Notes: generated from the sequence alone by a model not told the origin. 64,000 nt of DNA from Muribaculaceae bacterium (GCA_022510505.1 JAFLTL010000012.1:1-64000); one strand, 5' to 3'. Numbered from the stretch's first letter, positions 1 through 10,216 are shown. Made by a program: numbers and translations.

Positions 1-62
1 TTCAACGGATAGAATGGAAGTTTCCTAAACTTTAGATAGCAGTTCGATTCTGCTCCGGGGTA
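1..62 (+). tRNA. tRNA-Arg (anticodon CCT), 5' end outside window
   Basis: The 3' part of a tRNA. The anticodon stem is 17-21 paired with 29-33, and the 7-base loop holds the anticodon CCT at 24-26. The T stem is AGCAG (38-42) paired with CTGCT (50-54) around TTCGATT. The acceptor 3' strand CCGGGGT is at 55-61 with discriminator A62. CCA is not encoded, as is common in Bacteroidota. The acceptor 5' strand and part of the D arm lie before base 1. Confidence 0.85.
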
Positions 63-113
63 CTAACTATCCTATTCATCTTTAATCCAACTTTTTTGAA
101 ACCGGCTTCATGG

Positions 114-2444
114 ATGCGTCTTCTGGTGGTTGCGGTTATAGCATTTGCAGTAGCCGCTTGTGCCAGCATAGGACGACCCACAGGCGGAGATAAGGATGAG
201 ACTCCTCCGGTTTATGTAAGAAGCAACCCCGAACCGGGAACAAAAAACTTCAACAAGGATAGAATCGAAGTATTTTTTGACGAAAACATTAAAATTGAGG
301 ATGCCTCAAACAAGGTCGTCGTATCCCCGGCCCAGCAACAGCAACCGCGAGTAATAGCCAACGGCAAAAAACTGACTGTCACTCTTCAGGACACCCTGAT
401 ACCCGATCAAACCTACACGATTGACTTCTCAGATGCTATACGCGATCTGAATGAGGGAAACATTCTCGACGGATTCGTGATTGACTTTGCAACGGGCGAT
501 TCAATTGACTCTCTCAGAATTTCCGGACTGGTACTACAGGCATCAAATCTCGAACCGGCACAAGGAATGCTCGTGGGAGCCTACAGAAACTATGCAGATA
601 GTGCGGTAAAAACCATTCGCGTTGAACGAATAGCCAAAACCAATCAGTTGGGACAATTCACCCTCCGAAACCTGAAAGATGACAATTACCGTGTTTTTGC
701 AATTAACGATGTAAACCGCGACTTCCATTGGGACCGTTCCGAGGATATTGCCTTCTATAACATGCCAATCCGACCCTGGACCGAGAACTTTACAGTGACC
801 GACACCCTAAGAGCTTCCAACGGAGCCGATTCTGTTGCAACGCGTCCCGGCATTCGTTATCTTCCCAATGACATACTCCTGACATGGTTCAATGAGGACT
901 ACAAACAACAATATCTCAAAGAATACTCGCGTGAGGAACCGAATTTGATAAAAATGCAGTTCGGTGCGCCATCCGACACATTTCCAATCCTCAAAATCGT
1001 CAACGGAGAAAATGAAGGAAAAAAAATCGGCGACTATGCCAAAATCAACTATTCGGCAACACGCGACACACTCGAATTCTGGATATCTGACAGCACTATA
1101 ATCAAGCAGGACTCCCTTCTAATCGCCACGACTTATCTAAAAACCGATTCTACCGATAATCTCTCCTGGACAACCGACACACTCCGTTTCTTCTACCGCA
1201 TTAGCCGTGCCAAACAAAAGGAGCTCGAGCAACTCCAAAAACAGAAGGAACAGAAAGAGAAGAAACGACTGGACAAAATCAAGGAATGGCTTGAAACCGG
1301 CGATTCGGCTCTCCTGGCCGATACAATGCCGGAAGTTGAACAAATTGAGTTCTTAACCGTAAAGGCAACGACAGGTTCGTCTCAAGATTACCATCGACCC
1401 GTCCGACTACAGGTCTCGGAACCTCTGCAGGTTTTCGACACGACTGCTGTAAAACTTGAGTGGCAGGAAGACACCATTTGGCATCCGCTTGATTTGGTAT
1501 CGGTTATGCCCGATACCACAGGGAAGATAATGGAATATGTTATTAACCGCCAATGGGATTATGAAACTAAATATCGGTTAACCATCGACTCGGCTGCAAT
1601 GACCGGTATATACGACCATTGGAACGATGCATTCAAGCATGAATTCACTGTAAAAAAAGCCGAGGATTATTCCACCATCATATTCGACATACCTAATAAA
1701 CCCTATCTTCCCGAAATTCCCTTCGATTGGAGTACATTAGAGACGTTTGATTCTATTCCCGCCAATCTCCCCGATTCAATTTCGCTGCAGCTGAGCGATT
1801 CAATAACTTTGCAATTTAACGACTCAACTGCACAGCTACTCAACGATTCAATTTCACTGCAGCTTAGGGACTCTATAACCGTCCAGTCTAACGACTCAAC
1901 GACTCAACAATCCATCAACCATAATGATTCAATCTCCACTTTAGATTCCCTTGATACTAAGATCCCGGAATTAGGGACTATTAACTCCGATGCACCGGCC
2001 ATTATTGTTGAATTGTTGACCCAAAACGAAGCTGTCGTTGCTCGACAGAAAGTCGTCGACGGAAAAGCTCGCTTTGACTTCATCTCACCGGGAAACTATT
2101 ACGCACGGGCATTCATTGATTTCAACGGCAACGGAGAGTGGGACACCGGTAACATATCGGAATGGAGGCAACCCGAGGATGTTTTCTATTATCCCAAGAA
2201 AATCACATTGAAACAGAACTGGGACATGTCTCAAACCTGGGATATGTTTGAAACCCCATTGGAACTTCAGAAACCTCTCGACATTAAGAAAAATAAACCT
2301 AAGACCAAGGACGGTAAAAATGTGAAGCCAACCGAGGAAGAAGAGGAAGAGGACCAGTTCAATAACAACTATTTCTATGGAGGAGGTTATGACCCTTCAT
2401 CGCAATACAATAATGCCGGTAACCGCACAAATACTCTTCGCTGA
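114..2444 (+). CDS. Ig-like domain surface lipoprotein
   Basis: A large lipoprotein of 776 aa. I start it at ATG 114 rather than the upstream TTG 96, because this gives a clean lipoprotein signal ending in AVAAC with the lipidated Cys at residue 16. A short Gly/Asp/Glu-rich stretch and TPP follow, then an Ig-like module (about residues 31-130) of the bacterial Big_5 type seen in Bacteroidota lipoproteins. Later segments contain Asn/Asp-rich loops (VNRDFHWD and FNGNGEWD) that resemble calcium-binding turns. A Ser/Asp/Gln-rich linker near residues 555-610 is built of a 24-residue tandem repeat. The C-terminus is a Lys/Glu-rich and then Asn/Gly/Tyr-rich tail. It is probably anchored at the outer membrane; the exact role is unknown. 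The stop overlaps the next start (TGATG). Confidence 0.8.
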   Translation: MRLLVVAVIAFAVAACASIGRPTGGDKDETPPVYVRSNPEPGTKNFNKDRIEVFFDENIKIEDASNKVVVSPAQQQQPRVIANGKKLTVTLQDTLIPDQTYTIDFSDAIRDLNEGNILDGFVIDFATGDSIDSLRISGLVLQASNLEPAQGMLVGAYRNYADSAVKTIRVERIAKTNQLGQFTLRNLKDDNYRVFAINDVNRDFHWDRSEDIAFYNMPIRPWTENFTVTDTLRASNGADSVATRPGIRYLPNDILLTWFNEDYKQQYLKEYSREEPNLIKMQFGAPSDTFPILKIVNGENEGKKIGDYAKINYSATRDTLEFWISDSTIIKQDSLLIATTYLKTDSTDNLSWTTDTLRFFYRISRAKQKELEQLQKQKEQKEKKRLDKIKEWLETGDSALLADTMPEVEQIEFLTVKATTGSSQDYHRPVRLQVSEPLQVFDTTAVKLEWQEDTIWHPLDLVSVMPDTTGKIMEYVINRQWDYETKYRLTIDSAAMTGIYDHWNDAFKHEFTVKKAEDYSTIIFDIPNKPYLPEIPFDWSTLETFDSIPANLPDSISLQLSDSITLQFNDSTAQLLNDSISLQLRDSITVQSNDSTTQQSINHNDSISTLDSLDTKIPELGTINSDAPAIIVELLTQNEAVVARQKVVDGKARFDFISPGNYYARAFIDFNGNGEWDTGNISEWRQPEDVFYYPKKITLKQNWDMSQTWDMFETPLELQKPLDIKKNKPKTKDGKNVKPTEEEEEEDQFNNNYFYGGGYDPSSQYNNAGNRTNTLR
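1773..1916 (+). repeat. Two-copy 72-bp in-frame tandem repeat
   Basis: Two diverged copies, 1773-1844 and 1845-1916, each encode 24 residues beginning DSISLQL and containing DSIT and NDST. The DNA begins GATTCAATTTC in both copies. The period is a multiple of three, so copy number can change without a frameshift. It forms a Ser/Asp/Gln-rich linker in the lipoprotein. Confidence 0.75.
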
Positions 2445-3277
2445 TGAGGTTCCTTTACATTAGCAACAGGCTGTTACAGGCCTTCTCATTCGGGTCGACA
2501 CCACAGGAACAACAATTCTTTTTCTCATTACAATGTGAAGAAGATGAAAAAGACTTTGTCAGAACTGTGGAAGATTTCATCTATGGACACCCCGAAATAA
2601 CCGCCGACGATTCTCAGCCTGTTATTCTGCTGAATCTCCCCCACTCCACTGTTGTGCCATCAGTTATAGAAGGGCCGCAATTGGAGAAAGTTCTAAATGA
2701 GATGTGGGGTATTACACCCGAAGAAGCCGACCGATTTGTAACCTTCCGCGACAAACTTGATGAGAATCTGTCAACGACTATTTCGGTAGATGCAAAACTT
2801 GCCAATTTCTTGAACAGGTCATTTCCTTTGGCCAAAATACACTGGGCAGCCAATCCTCTTTTGCTGACCGCTAAACGTCACTTTCTTAAAGAAGGAGCGG
2901 TCGGAACTGAGAACGTCCTCTATATCATTTACGACAACGACTCTATCACCTTGATTTTGTTCAACCAAAACCGGCGTCCCCTTTTGATCCCGGTTCATGA
3001 CGGAGAAACCGATATTAAGAATATTGCTTTCTTCGTGGACCTGATTAAAAGAACGATTTTCGAAAATACAGTTGACCCTGTTATGCTTCGAATAGCCGGA
3101 AACTCTCCCAAACTTAAGAATCTGACCGAGATTCTTATGGGCCAAGGGTTTAACTTGCAATATTATAAACTTGTGCCGACAAGATTCTCCAAAACTTTTT
3201 TTATCGCATGCGAAGAGATGTCATCGGCTCTCAAGACATCGGCTTTTCTCAATCACATCAACACTGTGAATCAATGA
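2444..3277 (+). CDS. DUF3822-like protein
   Basis: A protein of 277 aa without a signal peptide or membrane segment. Alternating hydrophobic strands (VLYIIYDNDSITLILFNQ and later FFVDLIKRTIF) and the overall length resemble the DUF3822 family, a Bacteroidota group related to the actin/Hsp70-type fold. The family call is from memory of the pattern and is uncertain. It starts at ATG 2444, sharing one base with the stop of the lipoprotein, and its TGA overlaps the ATG of the TPR gene by four bases. The three genes are therefore probably one translationally coupled operon. No catalytic motif is recognised. Confidence 0.5.
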   Translation: MRFLYISNRLLQAFSFGSTPQEQQFFFSLQCEEDEKDFVRTVEDFIYGHPEITADDSQPVILLNLPHSTVVPSVIEGPQLEKVLNEMWGITPEEADRFVTFRDKLDENLSTTISVDAKLANFLNRSFPLAKIHWAANPLLLTAKRHFLKEGAVGTENVLYIIYDNDSITLILFNQNRRPLLIPVHDGETDIKNIAFFVDLIKRTIFENTVDPVMLRIAGNSPKLKNLTEILMGQGFNLQYYKLVPTRFSKTFFIACEEMSSALKTSAFLNHINTVNQ

Positions 3278-5442
3278 AAATGAATGAAATACTACAATTA
3301 GGGAGTAAAATCAGAAAAGAAGTATATTCCAATGAACTCTTTCTCGCATTTCAGAACACCTTTGCGCTTTCTGAATCACTAATGCTTTGGGAACTGACCG
3401 AAGAAATAAAATCAATCGAGAAAACCTATCGTCTTGTACTCCATTATGCAGTCAACAATTTCGCGGATGAATCCCGAAAACAATATCTTGAAGGAGTTAA
3501 GGACCGTCTTCTTGCAGTTCTCGACAAGATTCTTATTGCTGCTTATTTGCGAAACAACAGCACCGACCTCTATTTCTCAGCGCTGAGATTTTCCCAGACG
3601 ACCGGAGAGTCTTTGAAACGTTTGCTTGATCAATACGCTTCTCTGAAAGAAAACAACAGTGCCGAGGAAATCCTGCAGCGACACATAGAAGAAATGCAGA
3701 AAAGAATATTCAATCTGCTGTGGGTTTCTTTCCCCTTGTCATCGGGTGATATTGAAGTACTAAAAGAGCAGTTTCCAAGCAATTCAGACTTCGATCCGGT
3801 TCAAGGTATCATCATATCGTCGCTTTTTCTTGGCACACTGAAATTTTACGATCAAAGTAAACTTGAGCTTCTACTCGAGATATATTTAAAATCGCAAAAC
3901 GAACGAATTCAAGCCGAAGCACTTACTGCAGTCGTTATTCTCCTGTTTACCTATGACCGCCGCACCGATAACTCCCATATAGAGGAACTCATCAAAAAAG
4001 CATCAAAAAACAACAAGGAGGAATTCGGCCGACGAATAAACTTGATTATAAAGGAAATCGTAAGGACCAGAGAAACCGAACGAATCAATAAGAAATTCCA
4101 AGAGGACATCTTACCGTCGATGATGAAATTCGGTCCGAAGTTCAACCAGAAGTTTGGATCACTCGATGAGGATGAACTGGCCTCCTTGGAGGAGAATCCG
4201 CAATGGAGGGATATGATTGAGAAATCGGGACTTGCCGACAGTCTGAAGGAAATGAACGAATTGCAAATGGAAGGTGCCGATGTCATGATGAGCACATTCG
4301 GAAATCTCAAGAATTTCCCCTTCTTCAACGAACCTGTCAACTGGTTTTTGCCTTTCGATGTCCGCAGAACCGAAATTAGGAAATCCCTCGAGGACTTGGG
4401 TAATCTGGGAAAAATTCTGGTGAAATCCTATTTCCTTTGTGACAGCGACAAATATTCCTTGCTAATGGCCTTCGGCTCATTCCCCGACCTTCAGAGAAAT
4501 GCGATGAAGGCAAGCATGAGCGAACAGTTTAAGGCGATGGAAGAAATGATGGAAAACAAAGAAGCCTTCAACGACTGGTTCTTATTCTATGTGAACAAAT
4601 ATATTCAGAATCTCTTCCGTTTCTTCAAATTGTTTCGTCGCAAGAATGAATTCTACGACCCGTTCAAAAAACTACCCAACCCTCTCGATGTCAAACTCCT
4701 CCTACCATTCGTAGAGAATGGGAACAACATAAGGCTTCTGGCCGAATTCAATTTGAAACACGGTTATTGGGCCGATGCTTTCCGTCTTTATGACCGTTTG
4801 CTCGACATAGAGGGACCGAACGCTCCGATTTACCAGAAAATGGGATTTGCCCGTCAAAAAGAGGGCGAATTGGAAGATGCTCTGAATTATTACATGCAGG
4901 CCGACCTTCTTGAAAGTGATGATCCCTGGACACTAAAAAGAATTGCCGTCACATCCCGTTTACTTGGAAATTGGTCGACCGCACTCAACTATTACAAGAA
5001 ACTTGACTCCCTGCAACCCGACAATCCTGCCGTGGCACTCGCAATCGGGAAGTGTTGTCTTGAGCTCGATAAATATGCCGACGCAGTTCAATGGTTCTAC
5101 AAAGCCGATTACCTCGATCCCGACTCGAAGAAAGTGCGTCGCGGACTAGCTTGGGCCTTAGTCATGAATCAGGAATTTGAAGCTGCGCGTAAAAACTATC
5201 TTAAACTGATGGAACAAGAGCCATCGGCCGAAGATTTTCTTAACTTAGGGCACCTGGAACTACTCGAACTGAATTATACCGGTGCTATTGAAAACTACAT
5301 TAAAGCAGCAAGGAAAGGAAAATGGGACACGCAGGCAGTCATAGAGCATCTCGACCCGACTTTTCGCATCCTTCGAAATCTAGAACCTGAGATTCAGCAG
5401 TCGCTCATTATTGACGAACTGTTATATCGACTACAATCCTGA
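3274..5442 (+). CDS. Large TPR-repeat protein
   Basis: A protein of 722 aa when started at ATG 3274, which forms a four-base ATGA overlap with the preceding stop; a longer reading from 3208 would overlap the previous gene by 70 bases and is less likely. The first 450 residues or so are charged and mostly helical, with no signal peptide, so it is probably cytoplasmic. From about residue 500 there are at least four tetratricopeptide repeats with the usual W-x2-LG-x2-Y/A and A-x-P spacing (for example LGNWSTALNYYKKLDSLQPD). TPR arrays bind proteins; the partner is not evident. Coupling to the DUF3822-like gene suggests they act together. Confidence 0.7.
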   Translation: MKMNEILQLGSKIRKEVYSNELFLAFQNTFALSESLMLWELTEEIKSIEKTYRLVLHYAVNNFADESRKQYLEGVKDRLLAVLDKILIAAYLRNNSTDLYFSALRFSQTTGESLKRLLDQYASLKENNSAEEILQRHIEEMQKRIFNLLWVSFPLSSGDIEVLKEQFPSNSDFDPVQGIIISSLFLGTLKFYDQSKLELLLEIYLKSQNERIQAEALTAVVILLFTYDRRTDNSHIEELIKKASKNNKEEFGRRINLIIKEIVRTRETERINKKFQEDILPSMMKFGPKFNQKFGSLDEDELASLEENPQWRDMIEKSGLADSLKEMNELQMEGADVMMSTFGNLKNFPFFNEPVNWFLPFDVRRTEIRKSLEDLGNLGKILVKSYFLCDSDKYSLLMAFGSFPDLQRNAMKASMSEQFKAMEEMMENKEAFNDWFLFYVNKYIQNLFRFFKLFRRKNEFYDPFKKLPNPLDVKLLLPFVENGNNIRLLAEFNLKHGYWADAFRLYDRLLDIEGPNAPIYQKMGFARQKEGELEDALNYYMQADLLESDDPWTLKRIAVTSRLLGNWSTALNYYKKLDSLQPDNPAVALAIGKCCLELDKYADAVQWFYKADYLDPDSKKVRRGLAWALVMNQEFEAARKNYLKLMEQEPSAEDFLNLGHLELLELNYTGAIENYIKAARKGKWDTQAVIEHLDPTFRILRNLEPEIQQSLIIDELLYRLQS

Positions 5443-5475
5443 TAGAACAACTAACAAATAAACACATCTGATATT

Positions 5476-5910
5476 ATGGTAATACAACGTTGGCAATCCC
5501 TTTTCCTATTCATCGCCGTCGTGTTGATGGGTATCTTCTGTGTGAGCACTCTTGCTACTATCACCTCTCCCACGGGCGCTTACCCCGAAGTAGCGTTCCA
5601 GGCCTACGACGAATGGGGCTACTTCCTTCTTAACATCGTAACGACCATTTTGGTGTTGCTTTCGATTTTTCTGTTCAAGCAAACGTCAGTTCAACGAACT
5701 ATCGTATTGGTGTCAATGCTGCTGATGGTGATTTCGGCTGTTTGTGGCCTATGGATTTTCTTCGACCTCATGGGACAAAATCAGGGAGAGACAGTCAAAC
5801 TGTCGCTTAGCGGAATTCTACTTTGCTGTTCATTCGTCTTATGTCTGCTCGCCTACATTTTCATCAGTAAGGATGAAAAGTTATTGCGCAGCTACGACCG
5901 AATCCGTTAA
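5476..5910 (+). CDS. DUF4293 four-helix membrane protein
   Basis: A small integral membrane protein of 144 aa with four predicted transmembrane segments, at about residues 6-27, 45-65, 73-94 and 105-127. It begins MVIQRWQSL, matching the MIQR-type start of DUF4293, a Bacteroidota family of unknown function. It ends in a short basic/charged tail. It follows the TPR gene by 33 bases and may be the last gene of that operon. Its last 30 bases overlap the 3' end of the convergent TolC-family gene. Confidence 0.75.
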   Translation: MVIQRWQSLFLFIAVVLMGIFCVSTLATITSPTGAYPEVAFQAYDEWGYFLLNIVTTILVLLSIFLFKQTSVQRTIVLVSMLLMVISAVCGLWIFFDLMGQNQGETVKLSLSGILLCCSFVLCLLAYIFISKDEKLLRSYDRIR

Positions 5911-7095
5911 ATCATGTCGGTTGAGGTTAACCAGCGACAGGTTATATTGATGCTGTAGCTCGATATACTGACGTGTCACCTCGACATAGAAATTCAATTC
6001 CTGGAGGTAATGGATATTGTCGGTTTCACCTCCTTCGAGTGCAAGCTTTAACAGCTGTGAATAGTTTCCGGCCTCGAAGATAGAAGAATAATCATTAAGT
6101 TCATGAGCCAGCGAAAGCGCCGCATTTCGCTGGTTTCTCATTTTTGACAGCAGAGATATCTGTTCTGCCTGGGCCTCAAGTTGAGCCGCTATGACATTTG
6201 CCTTCGAAGCACGCCTCACATTAGATGTTCCATAGATTGGCAGCGACATCGAAACATTGAATCCGTTAAAGGTTTCCCATTGTTCGCGCTGATAAACATA
6301 CCCCACTGAGAATACGGGATAGCCGGTAGCCATTTTCTCCGACTTGCCGGTTTCCTCTATGGCCTGAATGGTGGCCTGTAAATATCTCATACGTGGATCT
6401 ATCTGCTTTAGGATATCTTCATATTCCTCTTCGCTTTTTATTCCCCATGAAGGAACATCCGAAACTTGAGCCATAAGAGACACACAGTTTTCTTTTCCGG
6501 TCGCCGCCGTCAATTCGGCATACATTTCATCAAGTATACGCTGAGCCTCACGCAATTGAATGGACGTCTGTATACGCTCCAGTTCGGTCCTCTTGAATTC
6601 CAGTTTCGAAATCTCACCTCTTTCATAGGCTTCTTTGGTAGCCTTCTCAAGCTGAATGGCATGGTCGTTCATCATGTTGGCAAGATGGAGATTTTTTTTC
6701 TGAAAAATAATGTCGACCATCAGCAATTTTACTTGAAGAGTCTTCTCCAACAAACTCGATTGTTCCATCAGCAGGTTGGCGTTGGACTGGGCATCAATCA
6801 TTTTTGCACGCTGCCGATAGAGACCTGGCCAGTCAAAACTTTGGCTGACGCCCACATCAAACTTGTTCCCGACACCGTGACGACCCCAAACCTGTTCGAC
6901 TTCCACCTCGGGTGATGCGATACGGTTAACGGCTCGTTCGGTTTCAATCGATGCCAAATTTGCCGCTTTTATCACCTGGATTTCCGGACAATCCTTCACC
7001 AATTCGTCAAGCACACGATAGAAAACATTGTCCTCGGCTCGCAAGATGAAAGTCGATATCAGAAGTAACGGAAGAACAGTGAGTATTCTCTTCAT
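5881..7095 (-). CDS. TolC-family outer-membrane protein of metal efflux system
   Basis: An outer-membrane channel subunit (404 aa) of a heavy-metal tripartite efflux pump, lying third after the adaptor and the permease. It has a Sec signal peptide (MKRILTVLPLLLISTFILRA) and long amphipathic helical stretches rich in Ala, Glu and Gln, typical of the two-fold repeated coiled coil of the TolC/CusC family. The repeat pair can be seen in the segments around residues 95-190 and 270-380. It lies 25 bases after the RND gene. Its stop falls inside the end of the convergent DUF4293 gene, so transcripts from the two sides are antisense over the last 30 bases. Confidence 0.85.
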   Translation of the reverse strand: MKRILTVLPLLLISTFILRAEDNVFYRVLDELVKDCPEIQVIKAANLASIETERAVNRIASPEVEVEQVWGRHGVGNKFDVGVSQSFDWPGLYRQRAKMIDAQSNANLLMEQSSLLEKTLQVKLLMVDIIFQKKNLHLANMMNDHAIQLEKATKEAYERGEISKLEFKRTELERIQTSIQLREAQRILDEMYAELTAATGKENCVSLMAQVSDVPSWGIKSEEEYEDILKQIDPRMRYLQATIQAIEETGKSEKMATGYPVFSVGYVYQREQWETFNGFNVSMSLPIYGTSNVRRASKANVIAAQLEAQAEQISLLSKMRNQRNAALSLAHELNDYSSIFEAGNYSQLLKLALEGGETDNIHYLQELNFYVEVTRQYIELQHQYNLSLVNLNRHDLTDSVVAAQ

Positions 7096-7120
7096 CTTTA
7101 GTTATTTTATCTACTTTAAG

Positions 7121-10100
7121 TTATCTATTAGAAACTCTCGAGATATATCTGTACAGTATAGGAACCACAAATATATTAAGAATTGTTGCCGATATAAGAC
7201 CGCCAAGAATCACTATTGCCAGGGGAGACTGTATCTCATTGCCGGGTTCACCACCCCTAATCGCAATCGGAATCAGGGCAAGAGCAGAAGTTAAAGCCGT
7301 CATGATGATCGGAAGCAATCTATCCTTCGAACCACGCTTAATTCGGTCTTCCAAATCTATGCCATCCTGTTCCAAATGATTATATCTTGACATCAGAAGC
7401 ATACCGTTACGGGTCGAGATACCTAACAGTGAAATAATTCCAATGATAGCCGGTATGTTTAACTCTGCGCCTGTAATCCAAAGAATATAGGAACTGCCAA
7501 TCAACGCCAGTGGCATATTTATCAGGATGACCAAGGATTCCTTTACCGATTTGAATTCCTGATATAACAGCATGAATATCAGCAACAGCGCAATGAACGA
7601 TGTCAATCCCAATATCCTTGTTGCACGGGATTCACTCTCGAACTGACCTCCATAGGTGACATAAACATTCTCGGGAAGTTTCACCTCCTCCTCTATCTTT
7701 TCTTTAATCATGTTGACCGCACCTCGAAGGTCGCTACCATCGACATTGGCCGAAACCACAATCAGTCTGGATACATTTTCGCGATTGATAGTGTTTGGAC
7801 CGGTTGTAGAAACGATATCGGCCAACTCACTTAACGGGACCTTACCTTCACGGGTGTCAACCATCAGGTCTTTCAAGGATTCCAACGAATTACGCTCATC
7901 CGATGCAAGTTTAAGCGTCAAGTCATACGGTATGCCGTCTTCGTAGACATGTGACACCCGGCTTCCGTTCATCGCCGTTTCCACAAACGATCTCAATTCG
8001 GCAGGTGACACACCATAACGCGACATTATCCCGCGTCTCGGACGAATATCGATTTGTGGACGACCAATCTGCTGCTCAAGATTAACATCCACTATACCGT
8101 CAATCTCTCCTATCTCCTGTTTGATTTTTTTCCCGACCCCATACAATGTCGTCAGGTCGTTGCCGAAAATTTTGATGGCTATCTGTGCCTGTGTCCCCGA
8201 CAACATGTGGTCTATACGGTGAGATATCGGCTGTCCGATCTCAACATTGGTTCCCGAGAACACCGACAATTTCTCTCGCACATCTCTAACCATCTCGTTT
8301 CTCGAACGACCTTGATTGAGAATATACGGTGCTTCGAATTCCGAAACGTTTGCCCCGAAAGTGTGTTCATCGAGCTCGGCACGCCCGGTCTTTCGTGCTA
8401 CAGTTTGAATTTCAGGAACCGAGAGAATTAGTTCCTCGGCCAAGTGTCCGATACGGTCGCTTTCTTCAAGCGAAATGCCTGGAAGTGCGCTGATATTGAT
8501 TGTCAATGAACCCTCATTGAATGAAGGTAAGAAACTGCGTCCACGAGTCAGGAACACTGCTACAGCGCCCCCGAACAATACCAAAGTTCCTATAAGCACC
8601 CATTTCTGATGTCCGAGAGTAAACTCCAACGCATGAGAATATCCTGCTTTAAGCTTGCGTGTCAGCCATGGATCTTTCGATAGCTCGGAATTTTCCTTAC
8701 GGTTACCAAGCAAATAGCAACAGAGCACCGGGGTCAATGTCAACGCCACGATAGTCGAGGCTGCCAATGCAACGATAAAAGCTATTCCTAAGGGTATTAG
8801 CATGCGCCCCTCTATCCCCTGAAGGAAGAATAAAGGCACAAAACTTACTACTATAATCAAGGACGAATTGAAGATTGGCATACGAACCTCCTTGGAGGCT
8901 TCAAACACAACCTCAACAGTTTTCTTCCTTTCGACAACCGGAAGTTTCCTATTCTCCTTCAAACGTTTGTAGACATTTTCAACATCCACGATGGCATCAT
9001 CGACAAGCGATCCGATGGCTATGGCAATACCTCCCAAACTCATCGTATTGATGGTCAATCCCATCAGATGCAGTATAATTACAGTCGTCAGAATCGACAT
9101 GGGCAATGCGATGATGGATATCATCGTGGTACGCAGGTTCATCAGGAAGAAGAACAACACCACTATAACGAAAAGAATTCCCTCAAACAACGACTGCTGG
9201 AGGTTTCCGATTGAATTCTCTATAAAGTCACTTTGACGGAATATGTTGGTCGAGACAACTACATCCTCAGGGAAAGTTTTTCCCAATGATGAAAGTTCAT
9301 CCTCAATCCGTTCGGTCAGCTCAATGGTTCCGGTTGCAGGCTGTTTTGTGACGGTTAGTAACACAGCTTCATGACCTCTCACCGAAGCCTTTCCCAACTT
9401 TGGCTCCTTCGCAGTCATCTCTACCCGGGCAATATCGCTCAGCAAAACCGTTTCGCCCTTTTCATTGTTAACCACAGGTATCATTTCCAGTTCCTCGGGA
9501 TCGGTGGTACCAATCTCAGCCTTCACCAGATATTCTTTCCCATGATCATAGATAACACCACCCGAAGCATTCTCATTGACACGCTCCACGGCATCAATCA
9601 CATCCCGGAGCGTCACATCATAGTATTTCATCTTTCCCTGATCCAGGGATATTCTATACTCCTTGATGTCGCCCCCTAACACTGATACCTGCGAAACACC
9701 GCCCAAAGCAAGAAGTCGAGGACGCAGCTGCCTGTCGGCTATTGAACGAAGGTCAAACAATGAAGTGGAATCGGCCGTCAATCCTATTATCAGCATTTCC
9801 CCCAACACCGACGACTGAGGTCCGATTACGGGTGAACCCACACTTTCCGGAAATTCTACCGCCGCCTCCTGAAGCTTCTCGGCAACAATTTGTCGGGCAC
9901 GATATAGGTCGGTGCCCCAGTCAAACTCCACATTAACGACCGAGAACCCGGTTGCCGAGGAAGACCTGACGCGACGAACACCCGGCGCACCGTTCATCGA
10001 GGTCTCTACAGGATAGGTCACCAGTTTCTCTACTTCTTCAGGAGCCAAACCACGCGCCTCGGTCATCACAACCACTGTTGGAGCATTCAGGTCGGGAAAA

Positions 10101-10213
10101 ATATCAATCTCGGTGCGCAACAGCACTATCGTGCCTGTCAGCAACAACAGTGCCGACAAAATCAACACAACCAGCCGGTTCTCCAAAGAAACCTGTATGA
10201 TACGGTTCAGCAT
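7121..10213 (-). CDS. CusA/CzcA-type heavy-metal efflux RND permease
   Basis: The inner-membrane proton/metal antiporter of the pump, 1030 aa, the usual length of HME-type RND proteins. The N-terminus begins MLNRIIQVSLENRLVVLILS (first membrane helix), followed by a large periplasmic domain. Transmembrane helix 4 carries the acidic relay signature GSLVDDAIVDVENV around residue 405, and the sequence RLKENRK follows it. The second half repeats the same layout, ending with the helix LAIVILGGLISATILNIFVVP. The substrate could be Cu/Ag or Zn/Co/Cd and cannot be fixed by reading; the His-rich adaptor upstream supports a divalent metal or copper. It is co-transcribed with the adaptor (3-base gap) and the TolC-family gene. 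Confidence 0.9.
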   Translation of the reverse strand: MLNRIIQVSLENRLVVLILSALLLLTGTIVLLRTEIDIFPDLNAPTVVVMTEARGLAPEEVEKLVTYPVETSMNGAPGVRRVRSSSATGFSVVNVEFDWGTDLYRARQIVAEKLQEAAVEFPESVGSPVIGPQSSVLGEMLIIGLTADSTSLFDLRSIADRQLRPRLLALGGVSQVSVLGGDIKEYRISLDQGKMKYYDVTLRDVIDAVERVNENASGGVIYDHGKEYLVKAEIGTTDPEELEMIPVVNNEKGETVLLSDIARVEMTAKEPKLGKASVRGHEAVLLTVTKQPATGTIELTERIEDELSSLGKTFPEDVVVSTNIFRQSDFIENSIGNLQQSLFEGILFVIVVLFFFLMNLRTTMISIIALPMSILTTVIILHLMGLTINTMSLGGIAIAIGSLVDDAIVDVENVYKRLKENRKLPVVERKKTVEVVFEASKEVRMPIFNSSLIIVVSFVPLFFLQGIEGRMLIPLGIAFIVALAASTIVALTLTPVLCCYLLGNRKENSELSKDPWLTRKLKAGYSHALEFTLGHQKWVLIGTLVLFGGAVAVFLTRGRSFLPSFNEGSLTINISALPGISLEESDRIGHLAEELILSVPEIQTVARKTGRAELDEHTFGANVSEFEAPYILNQGRSRNEMVRDVREKLSVFSGTNVEIGQPISHRIDHMLSGTQAQIAIKIFGNDLTTLYGVGKKIKQEIGEIDGIVDVNLEQQIGRPQIDIRPRRGIMSRYGVSPAELRSFVETAMNGSRVSHVYEDGIPYDLTLKLASDERNSLESLKDLMVDTREGKVPLSELADIVSTTGPNTINRENVSRLIVVSANVDGSDLRGAVNMIKEKIEEEVKLPENVYVTYGGQFESESRATRILGLTSFIALLLIFMLLYQEFKSVKESLVILINMPLALIGSSYILWITGAELNIPAIIGIISLLGISTRNGMLLMSRYNHLEQDGIDLEDRIKRGSKDRLLPIIMTALTSALALIPIAIRGGEPGNEIQSPLAIVILGGLISATILNIFVVPILYRYISRVSNR

Positions 10214-10216
10214 CGC

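Noticed and set aside
1773-1916. CRISPR-like repeats
   Set aside because: Only two diverged copies, no spacers, and the period keeps the reading frame of a protein.
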